Shown here: in pieces, positions 18,147 through 28,203 of the stretch
Layout: each line of letters starts with the position of its first letter
How positions within the stretch are numbered: the stretch's first letter is position 1
Source: Chryseobacterium viscerum
GTDB lineage: Bacteria > Bacteroidota > Bacteroidia > Flavobacteriales > Weeksellaceae
DNA length: 64,000 nt
Assembly: GCF_002899945.2 (NCBI RefSeq)
Contig: NZ_PPEG02000001.1
Location: 248,001-312,000 of the forward strand
Direction: 5' to 3'
The notes under the pieces: model-generated
What the model saw: only the letters and a program-made list of their open reading frames with translations
What the model was told of the DNA's origin: nothing
Database searches by the model: none
Translations under genes and position numbers: made by a program

Positions 18147-20294
18147 ATGAAAAAAATACTACTTCTTTTTATTTTATTGGTAACACAAATGGCTTACTCC
18201 CAGTCGGATTGTGTCACAGCAATTCCCATCTGTGGTAACTCTGACATTTCTTACACCCCTTCAGGACCTGGAAATATTATAGAAATTCTTAACCAAAACG
18301 GAGGGTGTCTTAGTACCAATGAAAGATATACCGTTTGGTACACTTTCACAATATCCACACCAGGTACACTTGCATTTAAAATAAAACCTAACGACCAAAC
18401 GGATGATTATGATTTTGCCGTCTATGGGCCAACTGCAAACGGATGTGCATCTTTACAGAACGCGAGTCATGTCTTTATACAACCAATAAGATGTAACTAT
18501 AGCGGAACTGCAGGAGATACAGGTCTGGATCTTGCTCTTGCTCCACCAGCAGTATTCCCTACCAACCCTCCTGGTAATACAGCCAGTATGAACAATGGTA
18601 AATGGAGCCCTTATATGGATGTGCTAGTAGGCCAGACTTATTATTTGGTCATTGACAACTTCAGTAGATCCGTGAATGGTTTTTCTTTAGAATGGACAGG
18701 TACCGCAAGCTTAAGTTCTGCATTTAACGATCCTGTTCTTTCTCCTTACCCATTCATCACTCCGGGAATTCCAGGAGCTACTCCTAATGATCCTAGCCAA
18801 GTGATGGTTTGTGCGTTACCTACGCAGTTTGATTTTTCAACACTTACTGCATCTATCATTAATGGTAACAGCTCTAACTTTAAGGTTACTTATCATAAAA
18901 CGACCAACGATGCTCTTACAGGAGAAAATCCTCTTACAATAGCAACTGTAGATGCAGTAACAACATACTATTACAGAATTGTATATAAAGATCCGGATAA
19001 CCTGAACAATCCTATCAACGGATGTTTCATAACAGGGAAATTCAAATTTGTTAATGTAGGCATTTCAGCAAACGCCGCTACTTTATACTCTTGTAATAAT
19101 AACGGAGCTGGTACTGCAAAATATAATTTGACAACAGCCAATGTATTTGGAGGAACCGGAGCAACTATTAAGTATTATGCTACCGTTGCTGATATGAATG
19201 CAGGGATCAATGAAATTACCGATCCTACCAACTATATTTCTCAGGAAACAACAGTATATGCAAAAGTAGTTTCTACTTTCGGATGTATAGCAACGACTAC
19301 AATCAGACTATTATTCTTCCCAGCGGTTGTATTAAAAGATGCAGTAATTGAAAACTGTTATATTGATCAAGATATTACTCGTTCAACATTTGATCTTTCT
19401 AAGGCAGATATCGGAATAGCTGTTCCTACACCTACAGGAATTATCATTAAATATTATACATCAGTAGCTGATGCTAAAACTCAAACCAACCCAATTGCTA
19501 CACCATTTAATTATCTTTCGGAAAGTAAAACGGTATATGCAAGAGTAGACAATGACAAGCAGTGCTATTCAATTTCTAAAATAGACCTGAAAGTATTACC
19601 TCCTGTAAAATCAACTGTATTAAAAGATAAAACGATTTGTGCTGAAGGCAAAACAACTTTGGATGCAGGACCTGGATTTGTAAGCTACGAATGGAGCACT
19701 GGTGAAAAAACACAATCTATCAGCAACGTAGGAGTGGGTGTATATTGGGTAAAACTTCAGACCGGAAAATGTTTCACTCTTCAGGAAGTACGCGTACATG
19801 CAAGTCTTCAGCCTGTGATCTCAGGAATAGAAATCACCAATAACACCATTACTGTTACCGCTACGGGAGGAGTTCCTCCTTACAAATATTCTGTAGACGG
19901 TGTAAAATGGCAGGATTCCAATATATTCACAGGACTTCCTAGAGGCGAGAATACAGTATATGTAAAAGACTCTTACAACTGTACTCCTATCCAGGTGACT
20001 GTGACGGTTCCTAACCTTATCAATGCCATTACTCCAAACGGAGATAATGTAAATGATGTTATCGACTATTCAGCACTGGCATATAAGAAAAACCTTATCT
20101 TCATCGTGTATGACAGATATGGAAATAAACTTCATGAAGCCAACAAAATGAAAAATTTCACATGGGACGGAACAGCCTTTGGTAAGAAAATTCCAACCGG
20201 AACTTACTGGTATTCTATCTCTTGGAATGAAAACAATAAAAACAGTACCGAAACCAAATATTCAGGATGGGTATTGGTAAAAAATAAAGAATAA
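18147..20294 (+). CDS. type IX secretion cargo with type B sorting domain (copy 2)
   Basis: This is a 715-aa secreted protein. The N-terminal module is homologous to copy 1 (QSDCVTAIPICGNSDISY, NERYTVWYTFTI) with a short insertion. The two middle repeats (SCNNNGAGTAKYNL and NCYIDQDITRSTFDL), the Ig-like block and the type B sorting domain (AITPNGDNVNDVIDYSALA) follow. The last 100 residues are nearly identical to copy 3, which has an unrelated lectin-type N-terminus. A strong terminator follows. It is probably surface-exposed or released; its ligand is unknown. Confidence 0.9.
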   Translation: MKKILLLFILLVTQMAYSQSDCVTAIPICGNSDISYTPSGPGNIIEILNQNGGCLSTNERYTVWYTFTISTPGTLAFKIKPNDQTDDYDFAVYGPTANGCASLQNASHVFIQPIRCNYSGTAGDTGLDLALAPPAVFPTNPPGNTASMNNGKWSPYMDVLVGQTYYLVIDNFSRSVNGFSLEWTGTASLSSAFNDPVLSPYPFITPGIPGATPNDPSQVMVCALPTQFDFSTLTASIINGNSSNFKVTYHKTTNDALTGENPLTIATVDAVTTYYYRIVYKDPDNLNNPINGCFITGKFKFVNVGISANAATLYSCNNNGAGTAKYNLTTANVFGGTGATIKYYATVADMNAGINEITDPTNYISQETTVYAKVVSTFGCIATTTIRLLFFPAVVLKDAVIENCYIDQDITRSTFDLSKADIGIAVPTPTGIIIKYYTSVADAKTQTNPIATPFNYLSESKTVYARVDNDKQCYSISKIDLKVLPPVKSTVLKDKTICAEGKTTLDAGPGFVSYEWSTGEKTQSISNVGVGVYWVKLQTGKCFTLQEVRVHASLQPVISGIEITNNTITVTATGGVPPYKYSVDGVKWQDSNIFTGLPRGENTVYVKDSYNCTPIQVTVTVPNLINAITPNGDNVNDVIDYSALAYKKNLIFIVYDRYGNKLHEANKMKNFTWDGTAFGKKIPTGTYWYSISWNENNKNSTETKYSGWVLVKNKE

Positions 20295-20314
20295 GTTGTA
20301 CTACATATTTTTTG

Positions 20315-20347
20315 AAAAAATCACCTCAGACTGAGGTGATTTTTTTA
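20315..20347 (+). terminator. terminator after cargo copy 2
   Basis: AAATCACCTCA / TGAGGTGATTT arms, then a T run. Confidence 0.9.
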
Positions 20348-20437
20348 TCAACAGGTTGAACCCCCTGTTTACAGTATTTTCCAAAAGACTGCTAACAATT
20401 TGTTGAATACTATTTTTTTATTATTTTTTAAATAAAC

Positions 20438-20445
20438 TATCTTTG
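20438..20445 (+). promoter_or_regulatory. -7 box 4 nt before dnaB
   Basis: TATCTTTG ends 4 nt before the ATG at 20450, so the dnaB message is probably leaderless or nearly so. The DnaB N-terminus is conserved from this ATG, so a later start is unlikely. Confidence 0.55.
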
Positions 20446-20449
20446 CACC

Positions 20450-22039
20450 ATGGCGCAGAAAGAAACATTATCATCCCTTACACACGGAAACTTTGCAAAA
20501 GAATTGTCTATTGCGGATGGAAAAATGCCTCCCAATGCAGTGGAATTTGAAAGACTTGTTATCGGAACTTTTTTGATTGACAAAAAAGGTCTTGACCATT
20601 CCATTGATCTTCTTACCTCAGAAGTATTTTACGATCCCAGACATCAGGTCATCTTTTCAGCCATCTTAAAGCTTTATGAAGGCAACCATCCGGTAGACTT
20701 AATGACTATCATTCAGGAATTAAAAAAAGAAGACAAGCTTAGCCAGGCAGGCGGTGACCACTATATCATCGATCTGACGATGGGAGTAAGCTCATCTGCC
20801 CATATTGAATATCATGTACGTGTTATTCTTGAAAAATATATTTTAAGAAGCCTTATTAATGTTTCTGCCAACGTTATTGATTCTTCCTATAAAGAGTCAA
20901 CTGATGTTTTTGAACTTTTGGATAAAGCTGAACAGTCTTTCTTCGAAATCACCAACGGAACGATTAAAAAAGGATTCGATACTGCCAATTCATTGGTAAA
21001 ACAGGCTATTGATACGATTAAATCTTTAAAAGACAAGGAGGGACTTTCAGGGGTTCCTTCAGGATTCCGAGATGTAGATAAAGAAACCGGTGGATGGCAG
21101 AATTCTGACCTTATCATTATTGCCGCACGTCCGGCGATGGGTAAAACCGCATTCCTACTTTCCATGGCAAGAAATATTGCAGTAGGACACAAAGTACCTA
21201 TGGCTCTGTTTTCTCTCGAGATGGCATCTGTACAGCTGATCACCAGAATGATCGCTTCCGAAACAAGGATTTCTTCTGAGAAATTAAGAAAAGGAACATT
21301 GGATGATGAAGAATGGCAGAGACTATTCTCCAATGTATCTGAGTTGGAAAATGCTCCTTTATATATTGACGAGACTCCTTCCCTTTCTATATTCGACTTC
21401 CGTGCAAAATGCCGAAGACTTGTAATGCAGCATGGAGTAAGAATTATCATGGTCGACTACCTTCAGCTGATGACAGCAGGTAGCAGCGGCGGAAAAGGAG
21501 TCGGAAACCGTGAACAGGAGATCTCCATGATTTCACGTTCATTAAAAGCGATTGCAAAAGAACTTAACGTTCCGGTAATTGCCCTTTCTCAGCTTTCAAG
21601 AAGTGTGGAAGCGCGTCCGGGAAAAAGACCTCAGCTTTCAGATCTAAGGGAATCCGGAGCGATCGAGCAGGATGCAGATATCGTATCTTTCATCTTCAGA
21701 CCCGAATATTATAAAATTACTGTTTGGGATAATGATGATGAAGGACAGGAAACTTCTACTGAAAACCAAGCCGAGCTGATTATTGCAAAACACAGAAATG
21801 GTGCTACCGCAGATGTCAGATTATCTTTCTTAAAACATTTTGCGAAATTTGCTGATATCGAAGCAGCATTTGATGGAGGTTCCGGAGGTGGATACCCTTC
21901 CAACTTTGGTGAACCGAGCGGCTTTGACAAAATCAAGACAACCATTCAGCCAGGGGCAGCATTTGACCTTCCGGACAGCTCAAAACTTTCCGGTTCTTCA
22001 ATGAATGACTTTGATGATGATGATGATTTTCCATTTTAA
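20450..22039 (+). CDS. dnaB: replicative DNA helicase DnaB
   Basis: DnaB is the hexameric helicase that unwinds DNA at the replication fork and recruits primase. The 529-aa protein has the N-terminal helical domain (PPNAVEFERLVIGTFLID), a linker, and a RecA-like domain with Walker A ARPAMGKTAFLLSMA near residue 230. The Walker B block is RIIMVDYLQLM near 335. LSQLSRSVEARPGKRPQLSDLRESGAIEQDAD is the conserved C-terminal region. It ends in an acidic DDDDDFPF tail like those of other flavobacterial copies. There is no intein. rnhA follows after 66 nt. Confidence 0.97.
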   Translation: MAQKETLSSLTHGNFAKELSIADGKMPPNAVEFERLVIGTFLIDKKGLDHSIDLLTSEVFYDPRHQVIFSAILKLYEGNHPVDLMTIIQELKKEDKLSQAGGDHYIIDLTMGVSSSAHIEYHVRVILEKYILRSLINVSANVIDSSYKESTDVFELLDKAEQSFFEITNGTIKKGFDTANSLVKQAIDTIKSLKDKEGLSGVPSGFRDVDKETGGWQNSDLIIIAARPAMGKTAFLLSMARNIAVGHKVPMALFSLEMASVQLITRMIASETRISSEKLRKGTLDDEEWQRLFSNVSELENAPLYIDETPSLSIFDFRAKCRRLVMQHGVRIIMVDYLQLMTAGSSGGKGVGNREQEISMISRSLKAIAKELNVPVIALSQLSRSVEARPGKRPQLSDLRESGAIEQDADIVSFIFRPEYYKITVWDNDDEGQETSTENQAELIIAKHRNGATADVRLSFLKHFAKFADIEAAFDGGSGGGYPSNFGEPSGFDKIKTTIQPGAAFDLPDSSKLSGSSMNDFDDDDDFPF

Positions 22040-22105
22040 ATAAAGACTGAAGTTTCAGACAATTCAGTTTAGTTTCACAACCAGCAATTCAATTAAAAAG
22101 CAGAT

Positions 22106-22582
22106 TTGAGAATCGAAATTTATACCGATGGGGCTTGCAGCGGAAATCCGGGAAAAGGCGGATATGGAATTCTCATGCGTGTTCCTGAAAAAAATTACCA
22201 GAAAACATTTTCCAAAGGTTTTCGAAAAACAACCAACAACAGAATGGAACTTCTGGCTGTCATCACGGCATTGGAAAAACTGAAATCAACAGAAAATGAT
22301 ATTCATGTGTATACAGACAGCAAGTACGTCTCTGATGCGATCAACCAAAACTGGATTGCCGGATGGATCAAAAGAGGCTGGAAAAATGTAAAAAACCCTG
22401 ACCTCTGGAAAAAATTCGTTGAGCTATACAATAAACATACGCCTAAAATGCACTGGATAAAAGGTCATGCCGGGCACTTTGAAAATGAGCTTTGCGACAA
22501 ATTAGCCGTAGCGGCTGCGGCCTCTTCAGATCTAGAAATTGACGCCTATTTTGAAGGCCTTGACACCAATTCACTCTTTTAA
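22106..22582 (+). CDS. rnhA: ribonuclease HI (TTG start)
   Basis: RNase HI cuts RNA in RNA-DNA hybrids such as R-loops and primers. The 158-aa protein has the catalytic acidic residues in place: Asp8 (YTDGACSGNPG), Glu48 (NNRMELLAV), Asp71 (YTDSKYV) and the Asp of NELCDKLA. The frame has a stop at 22094 and no ATG before the conserved TDG motif, so TTG at 22106 must be the start. It lies downstream of dnaB, and co-transcription is likely. Confidence 0.95.
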   Translation: MRIEIYTDGACSGNPGKGGYGILMRVPEKNYQKTFSKGFRKTTNNRMELLAVITALEKLKSTENDIHVYTDSKYVSDAINQNWIAGWIKRGWKNVKNPDLWKKFVELYNKHTPKMHWIKGHAGHFENELCDKLAVAAAASSDLEIDAYFEGLDTNSLF

Positions 22583-22746
22583 TTTTAATTAAAACAAATA
22601 CAAAGCCACTACGTAATATTTATTATTTCATCATAAGAAACTATATTTATTAAAATATAATTAAAACTTTTAACAGAATTAACGTTAAATACATATTATT
22701 TGATCGGGATTTAATATCTTTACATATTAATCTAAGTCCCATCTAA

Positions 22747-25005
22747 ATGAATAAAAATCTATTATTGTATTTATCTGTTTTTTTACTCTGTATAGCCGGG
22801 AAGTCCTTTGCCCAGACTTATCAGCTTATCGGAAACCCAGTGACTACTACTGGCTGGACGATGGTTTCCCCCACGCAAGTAAACACAGATTTTATTCAGC
22901 TCACTCCGGACACCAACAACCAATCCGGTTCTATCAGGCTGAACGACCCTATTAACTTAAAATATTGTGACAAATGGAGAGTGGAATTTGATTTCAGAAT
23001 GGATTCCAACCAAACCTCCAACGGAGATGGTATCGCCTTCTGGTATCTGGCCAATCCGCCTGTTGCAAGTGTATTGGGATCAGGTCTTGGAGTATCCCAA
23101 AATGCAGTGGGTCTTGTCGTAGGACTTGATACCTACAACAACACGACGACTGCTACGATGAGTAAAGTACACGTTGCTTATGGGCAGGTCCAAAATACCT
23201 CTGACACCAATAACGTTGAATTCTTCAATGTTCCGGGAAGCTCATTCCATTCTCCGGATCTGAATACAACCCAACCTTTCCAGGGAACAACATTCAAGCA
23301 TGTTGAAGTAACGGCACAGGTAGATCCGGCCGCTCCTACTAGCTGGGTCTTAAAAATAACTATAGACGGTAACGTAATCTGTAATCAGTCTTTTGCTCCT
23401 TCCGGAACGGCTGCTGCAATGACTGTAGGGTATTTCGGATTTTCGGCTTCCACAGGAGGTGCAAGATCAAGACATTCTATTAAAAACGTAAAGATTTATA
23501 CTGATAAAGTTCCTATTCTACAGAATTCAGCAACTCAGTCTTTCTGTCCCAATCCTACTACTGGATATGGATCTGTAAACCTGACTTCTTTCAATTCGCA
23601 ATTTGTCAGTAATCCTTCTAATTATACATTTACTTATTATCCATTCGGAAGTTCAACACCTATTGCCACTCCTACCAATTATCAATTCAATGCGAACGCA
23701 ACCGTTACCGTTGTTATTAAAGATAATGCGGGACTGCTTTGTGATAACCCCGATGGTAAGATTTTATTGGTTCTTGCTCCTTTTAAAGCAGAAGATAAAA
23801 CCATTACGGTATGTAATAATAACAAGGCTGGCACTGCCGCTTTCAATCTGAATACAGCACCTGTTACAAGTGTTCCGGGAGTTACTAAAAAATATTTTAA
23901 AACATTAGCAGACCTCAATGCAGATACGAATGAAATTCAAAACCCTGACAATTATTTATCTGCTCCTGGAGTTGTGTATGTGAAAGTGACAACGCCGCAG
24001 GGATGTACTGGTTCAGCAAAAATTACATTGGCGTTCTACGCGGACACTCCCGTGAAAGAAGCAACGTTAAGATCATGTTTCATTGAAAACAATATTTCCA
24101 GTGCTATTTTTAATTTAACCACAGCAGATGTGACTACGTTAACTACCGGTGCTGCCAAAAAGTATTACACATCGATAGCGAATGCTCTGGACGGAACTAA
24201 TGAGATCATGAACCCTCTTCAGTATTTGTCAACAAGCACTGCCGTATACGCAAAAGTAACGGATGCCAACGGATGTTTCAATATTGCTAAAATCAATCTT
24301 ATTGTATTGCCTCCTGTAAAATCTTCTGTACTGAAAGATAAAATCATTTGTATCGGTGAGAAAACAGATCTGGATGCAGGTCCCGGATTCAACGGTTATG
24401 AATGGAGCACTGGAGCCACAACGTCCTCCATTAAAGATGTAGGAGTAGGTACTTATTGGGTAAAACTTAAAACCGGAAACTGTATCACTACACAGGTTGT
24501 CAATGTAAAAGCATCTGCCAATCCAGTGATTTCCAGTATTGATATTGATAATAACAAGATTACGGTCAATGTATCAGGAGGAACTCCTCCGTACCAGTTT
24601 TCTCTGGATGGAGCGCACTGGCAGACCAGCAATATATTCTCCGGACTTGCAAGAGGAGAAGTAAGAGTATATGTGAAAGACTTTTATAACTGTACTCCTG
24701 TTGAAGTTCAGATCACTGTACCCAATCTGATCAATGCGATCACTCCAAACGGGGATAATGTAAATGATTTCATTGACTATTCAGCACTCGCCTACAAGAA
24801 AAATCTGGTATTCATCGTTTATGACAGGTACGGAAATAAATTGTATGAGGCTGGAAAAATGAGAAACTTCACATGGGACGGAACAGCTTCCGGGAAAAAA
24901 GTTCTTACAGGGACTTACTGGTACTCTATCTCATGGAACGAAAATAATAAAGACAATACTGAAACCAAATACTCAGGCTGGGTATTGGTTAAAAACAGAG
25001 AATAA
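22747..25005 (+). CDS. type IX secretion cargo with lectin-like N-terminus (copy 3)
   Basis: This is a 752-aa secreted protein. After the signal peptide comes an L-type-lectin-like beta sandwich of about 230 residues (CDKWRVEFDFRMD, NGDGIAFWYLANPP, AVGLVVGLDTYNN), a fold that often binds glycans. Then come the shared middle repeats (CNNNKAGTAAFNL, SCFIENNISSAIFNL), the Ig-like WSTGA block and the type B sorting domain (AITPNGDNVNDFIDYSALA). The N-terminal half pairs with copy 4, while the last 100 residues pair with copy 2. It probably binds or displays carbohydrate at the cell surface; that part is inference. Confidence 0.9.
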   Translation: MNKNLLLYLSVFLLCIAGKSFAQTYQLIGNPVTTTGWTMVSPTQVNTDFIQLTPDTNNQSGSIRLNDPINLKYCDKWRVEFDFRMDSNQTSNGDGIAFWYLANPPVASVLGSGLGVSQNAVGLVVGLDTYNNTTTATMSKVHVAYGQVQNTSDTNNVEFFNVPGSSFHSPDLNTTQPFQGTTFKHVEVTAQVDPAAPTSWVLKITIDGNVICNQSFAPSGTAAAMTVGYFGFSASTGGARSRHSIKNVKIYTDKVPILQNSATQSFCPNPTTGYGSVNLTSFNSQFVSNPSNYTFTYYPFGSSTPIATPTNYQFNANATVTVVIKDNAGLLCDNPDGKILLVLAPFKAEDKTITVCNNNKAGTAAFNLNTAPVTSVPGVTKKYFKTLADLNADTNEIQNPDNYLSAPGVVYVKVTTPQGCTGSAKITLAFYADTPVKEATLRSCFIENNISSAIFNLTTADVTTLTTGAAKKYYTSIANALDGTNEIMNPLQYLSTSTAVYAKVTDANGCFNIAKINLIVLPPVKSSVLKDKIICIGEKTDLDAGPGFNGYEWSTGATTSSIKDVGVGTYWVKLKTGNCITTQVVNVKASANPVISSIDIDNNKITVNVSGGTPPYQFSLDGAHWQTSNIFSGLARGEVRVYVKDFYNCTPVEVQITVPNLINAITPNGDNVNDFIDYSALAYKKNLVFIVYDRYGNKLYEAGKMRNFTWDGTASGKKVLTGTYWYSISWNENNKDNTETKYSGWVLVKNRE

Positions 25006-25018
25006 ACTTTTACCATCA

Positions 25019-25046
25019 GAAACTACCTCATTTGGGGTAGTTTCGG
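25019..25046 (+). terminator. hairpin after cargo copy 3
   Basis: GAAACTACCTC / GGGGTAGTTTC stem with a 4-nt loop; the T tract is weak. Confidence 0.65.
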
Positions 25047-25165
25047 TATTAAAAAAGGCTATGCTCAGTCAGAGATTGACACCTTGCTTTGCCTTTTAAG
25101 ACCCTTTTAAATATTAAAAAAACAATTTTATATCTAAGAACAAATAACATCACAATCCATCCACT

Positions 25166-27424
25166 ATGAAAAAAGATATACTCATTTTATTGCTGGCTAT
25201 CTTATTATGCTTGCCGGGAAAAACACTCTCTCAAACATATCAACTTACCGGAAATCCTGTAAATATAACGGGCTGGGATCTTGTCTCTGATGCTATCGTA
25301 AGCGGAGATTTTGTAAGGCTTACCACCGATCAGACCAGCAGATACGGGGCCGTAAAACTATCCACTCCTATCACCCTAAGCTATTGTGATAAATGGAAAG
25401 TGGAATTTGATTTCAGAATTGACGGAAATGGAACTACACAATTTGGAAAAGGTGACGGTTTTACCTTCTGGTATCTGGCCAACCCTCCTACAGGATTCGT
25501 TTCAGGAGGAGGACTGGGTATTCCTGCCAATGCTTCCGGACTGATGGTAGGTTTTGATATCTTCAACAACACCACCGAAGGCCAGATGAGTAAAGTTCAT
25601 ATTCTGTATGGCACCAATAATACAGCAGGTAACAATATCGAATACAATACTACTCCAGGAAGTACATTCCACTCTCCAGACCTTATCGCTACTCAGCCTT
25701 TTGTAGGAGATACCTACAGACATGTTGAAGTAAATGGAGAAACAGACCTTACCAACCCGACAAACTGGATCATCAAAGTAAGAATAAACGGTGTACTTAT
25801 CGCCGATCAGTCTTTTGCTCCTTCAGGAGGTGCAGTAGGAATGTCACAAGGATATTTTGGTTTCTCTGCAGCAACCGGAGGGGCCAGCGCGAGACATTCT
25901 ATTAAAGATGTTAAAGTATTCGTAGATAAAGTCCCTATCTTAAGCAATACGCTCACTCCATTCGTGTGCACAAATCCGGCTACCGGAAATGGTACTGTAG
26001 ACCTTACTTCTTATAATTCTCAATTTGTAAATAATCCAGGAAATTATATTTTCACGTATTATGTATTGGGAAGTTCTACTCCTATCGCCAATCCTACGAG
26101 TTTTCAGTATTCAGGAAATACAACGATTAAGGTGGTTGTAAAAGACCCTACTTCTACTCTTTGTGATAATGGTGACGGAGTTATTCAACTTAACCCTACT
26201 CCATTTGCAGCAACGGATGCCAGCCTTACCGGATGCAATAATAACAATGCAGGAACAGCAACCTTTGATCTTAATACAGCCGCTGTAACAACTGTTGCCG
26301 GCGTAACCAAGGAATTCTATCCTACATTATACGATCTTAATAATGACACCAACAAAATTACAAACCCTTCTGCCTATGCTTCTGCAGCAGCGGTAATATA
26401 TGTAAAGGTAACGACTCCTCAAGGTTGTGTAAGCACAGCTAAAGTTACCCTGAACATCTACCCCGTTGTTGTTGTCAATGATGTCGAAATAAAATCCTGC
26501 TTTATTGAAAGCAACCCCTCTATGGCTTCTTTCAATCTTGTAGCAGCTGTAGTTTCTCAGGGCGGACTTACAAAAGAGTATTACCCATCATTGACCGATG
26601 CTATCAGTGGAACTAATGCAATCGCTACTCCGACTGCATATATTGCCCCTAACGGAGTTGCATATATTAAAGTATTCAGCGCAAACGGATGTTATTCCAT
26701 CGCTAAAGTTACATTAACTGTAATAGCTCCTGTTTACTCCAGAACCTTACTTGACAAAACTATTTGTATAGAAAATACAACCACATTAGATGCAGGAGCC
26801 GGTTTCAAAAGCTATGAATGGAGCACAGGGGCAACTACACAATCAATTAAAAATGTGGGAGTAGGTACTTACTGGGTAAAACTTAAAACAGGAGATTGTA
26901 TTGCTACACAAAAAGTAACCGTATATCCTTCCGACAATCCTGTGGTTACAAGTATTGATATTTCAGGAAGCACTGTTACTGTATATGCCAATGGAGGAAC
27001 CCCTCCTTACCAGTATTCTATGGATAATATCAGCTGGCAGGATTCTAATGTCTTCACCAATATTGCAAGAGGAGAAGCAAAAATATATGTAAGAGACGGT
27101 TATAATTGCATTCCTGTTGAAATCAACATCACAGTACCTAATCTGATCAATGTGATCACTCCAAATGACGATGGTATGAATGATTTTGTGGATTATTCTG
27201 CTCTTGCCAATAAACAGAATCTGGAAATAGCCATCTTCGACAGATATGGTTATAAAATGTTCCAGGCAGATAAAACAAATGGCTACAAATGGGCAGGTAC
27301 TACCAATGGAAGTAAAAAAGTTCCTACAGGAAATTACTGGTATTCTGTTTCATGGAATGAAAATAATAAGAACAGTACTCCGATAAAATTCTCAGGCTGG
27401 ATTATTGTAAAAAACAGAGAATAA
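25166..27424 (+). CDS. type IX secretion cargo with lectin-like N-terminus (copy 4)
   Basis: This is a 752-aa protein, the same length as copy 3 and with the same N-terminal lectin-like module (CDKWKVEFDFRID, GKGDGFTFWYLANPP, ASGLMVGFDIFNN). The middle repeats (GCNNNNAGTATFDL with LYDLNN; SCFIESNPSMASFNL with YYPSLTDAI) and the end (NDFVDYSALANKQ, FDRYGYKM, KFSGWIIVKNRE) match copy 1 rather than copy 3. Export by T9SS is expected from the type B domain. The ligand is unknown. A terminator follows. Confidence 0.9.
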   Translation: MKKDILILLLAILLCLPGKTLSQTYQLTGNPVNITGWDLVSDAIVSGDFVRLTTDQTSRYGAVKLSTPITLSYCDKWKVEFDFRIDGNGTTQFGKGDGFTFWYLANPPTGFVSGGGLGIPANASGLMVGFDIFNNTTEGQMSKVHILYGTNNTAGNNIEYNTTPGSTFHSPDLIATQPFVGDTYRHVEVNGETDLTNPTNWIIKVRINGVLIADQSFAPSGGAVGMSQGYFGFSAATGGASARHSIKDVKVFVDKVPILSNTLTPFVCTNPATGNGTVDLTSYNSQFVNNPGNYIFTYYVLGSSTPIANPTSFQYSGNTTIKVVVKDPTSTLCDNGDGVIQLNPTPFAATDASLTGCNNNNAGTATFDLNTAAVTTVAGVTKEFYPTLYDLNNDTNKITNPSAYASAAAVIYVKVTTPQGCVSTAKVTLNIYPVVVVNDVEIKSCFIESNPSMASFNLVAAVVSQGGLTKEYYPSLTDAISGTNAIATPTAYIAPNGVAYIKVFSANGCYSIAKVTLTVIAPVYSRTLLDKTICIENTTTLDAGAGFKSYEWSTGATTQSIKNVGVGTYWVKLKTGDCIATQKVTVYPSDNPVVTSIDISGSTVTVYANGGTPPYQYSMDNISWQDSNVFTNIARGEAKIYVRDGYNCIPVEINITVPNLINVITPNDDGMNDFVDYSALANKQNLEIAIFDRYGYKMFQADKTNGYKWAGTTNGSKKVPTGNYWYSVSWNENNKNSTPIKFSGWIIVKNRE

Positions 27425-27448
27425 TTACACTTTCCATCACATCAAAAG

Positions 27449-27477
27449 AATCACTCCGCCAGTCGGGGTGATTTTTT
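27449..27477 (+). terminator. terminator after cargo copy 4
   Basis: AATCACTCCG / CGGGGTGATT stem, then TTTT. Confidence 0.85.
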
Positions 27478-27533
27478 GTATTAACAAGCGGGAGATATTT
27501 CATTTTAACGGCTCTTTATTCATATTCAATTCT

Positions 27534-27541
27534 TAAATTTG
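27534..27541 (+). promoter_or_regulatory. -7 box 4 nt before the nitroreductase gene
   Basis: TAAATTTG ends 4 nt before the ATG at 27546, the same spacing as at dnaB, GH3 and xrtF. Confidence 0.5.
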
Positions 27542-27545
27542 TCAT

Positions 27546-28172
27546 ATGAATTATTTGGAAGCTTTAAGCAGAAGATATTCTGTAAAAAAATTCAATCATC
27601 AGATTATTCCTCAGGAAACTCTTCACAACATTCTTGAGTCAGGAAAGCTGTCTGCCAGTTCGCTGGGACTTCAGCCCTATAAAATTGTCATTGTTGAGAG
27701 TGAGGAAATGAAGCAGAAATTGATTCCCGCTTTCTATAATCCATCTCAGATTTCCACCTGTTCTCATCTTGTTGTCATTATTTCAAAGAAAATCATTGAA
27801 GAGAATTATATCCGAGGCTATTTTAATCATATTTCTGAAGTAAGGGATACTCCCGTAGAAAAACTGGATCCTTTCAGAAATAGCATTAATCAGCATATTA
27901 TCCAAAAAACACAGGATGAAATTTTCAACTGGGCAGAAAAACAGTCTTATATCGTATTGGCTAATCTTATGTATGCCGCCGCTATTGAAAGTATAGACTC
28001 CTGTCCTATGGAAGGCTTCCGTCAGGATCTTATAGAAGAAATTCTGAATATTGATCCCGAAACAGAGAAAGTAACTGTTACCCTGGCTTTAGGTTACCGT
28101 TCTGAAGAAGACCACTTCCAGCACATGAAAAAAGTAAGAAAACCAAACGAAAAATTGTTTAAATTTATTTAA
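27546..28172 (+). CDS. nitroreductase-family NAD(P)H oxidoreductase
   Basis: This 208-aa flavoprotein is of the NfsB/nitroreductase fold, which uses FMN and NAD(P)H to reduce nitroaromatics, quinones or flavins. The N-terminal RRYSVKKFNHQIIP carries the FMN-phosphate Arg and Lys residues. SASSLGLQPYKIVIVES is the usual second motif, and a C-terminal TLALGYRSEEDH completes the FMN site. It precedes nadB by 31 nt and probably shares its transcript, but a metabolic link to NAD synthesis is not implied. Confidence 0.9.
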   Translation: MNYLEALSRRYSVKKFNHQIIPQETLHNILESGKLSASSLGLQPYKIVIVESEEMKQKLIPAFYNPSQISTCSHLVVIISKKIIEENYIRGYFNHISEVRDTPVEKLDPFRNSINQHIIQKTQDEIFNWAEKQSYIVLANLMYAAAIESIDSCPMEGFRQDLIEEILNIDPETEKVTVTLALGYRSEEDHFQHMKKVRKPNEKLFKFI

Positions 28173-28203
28173 TATTTTAAACGATTGTACCTAAAGTAAG
28201 CAT

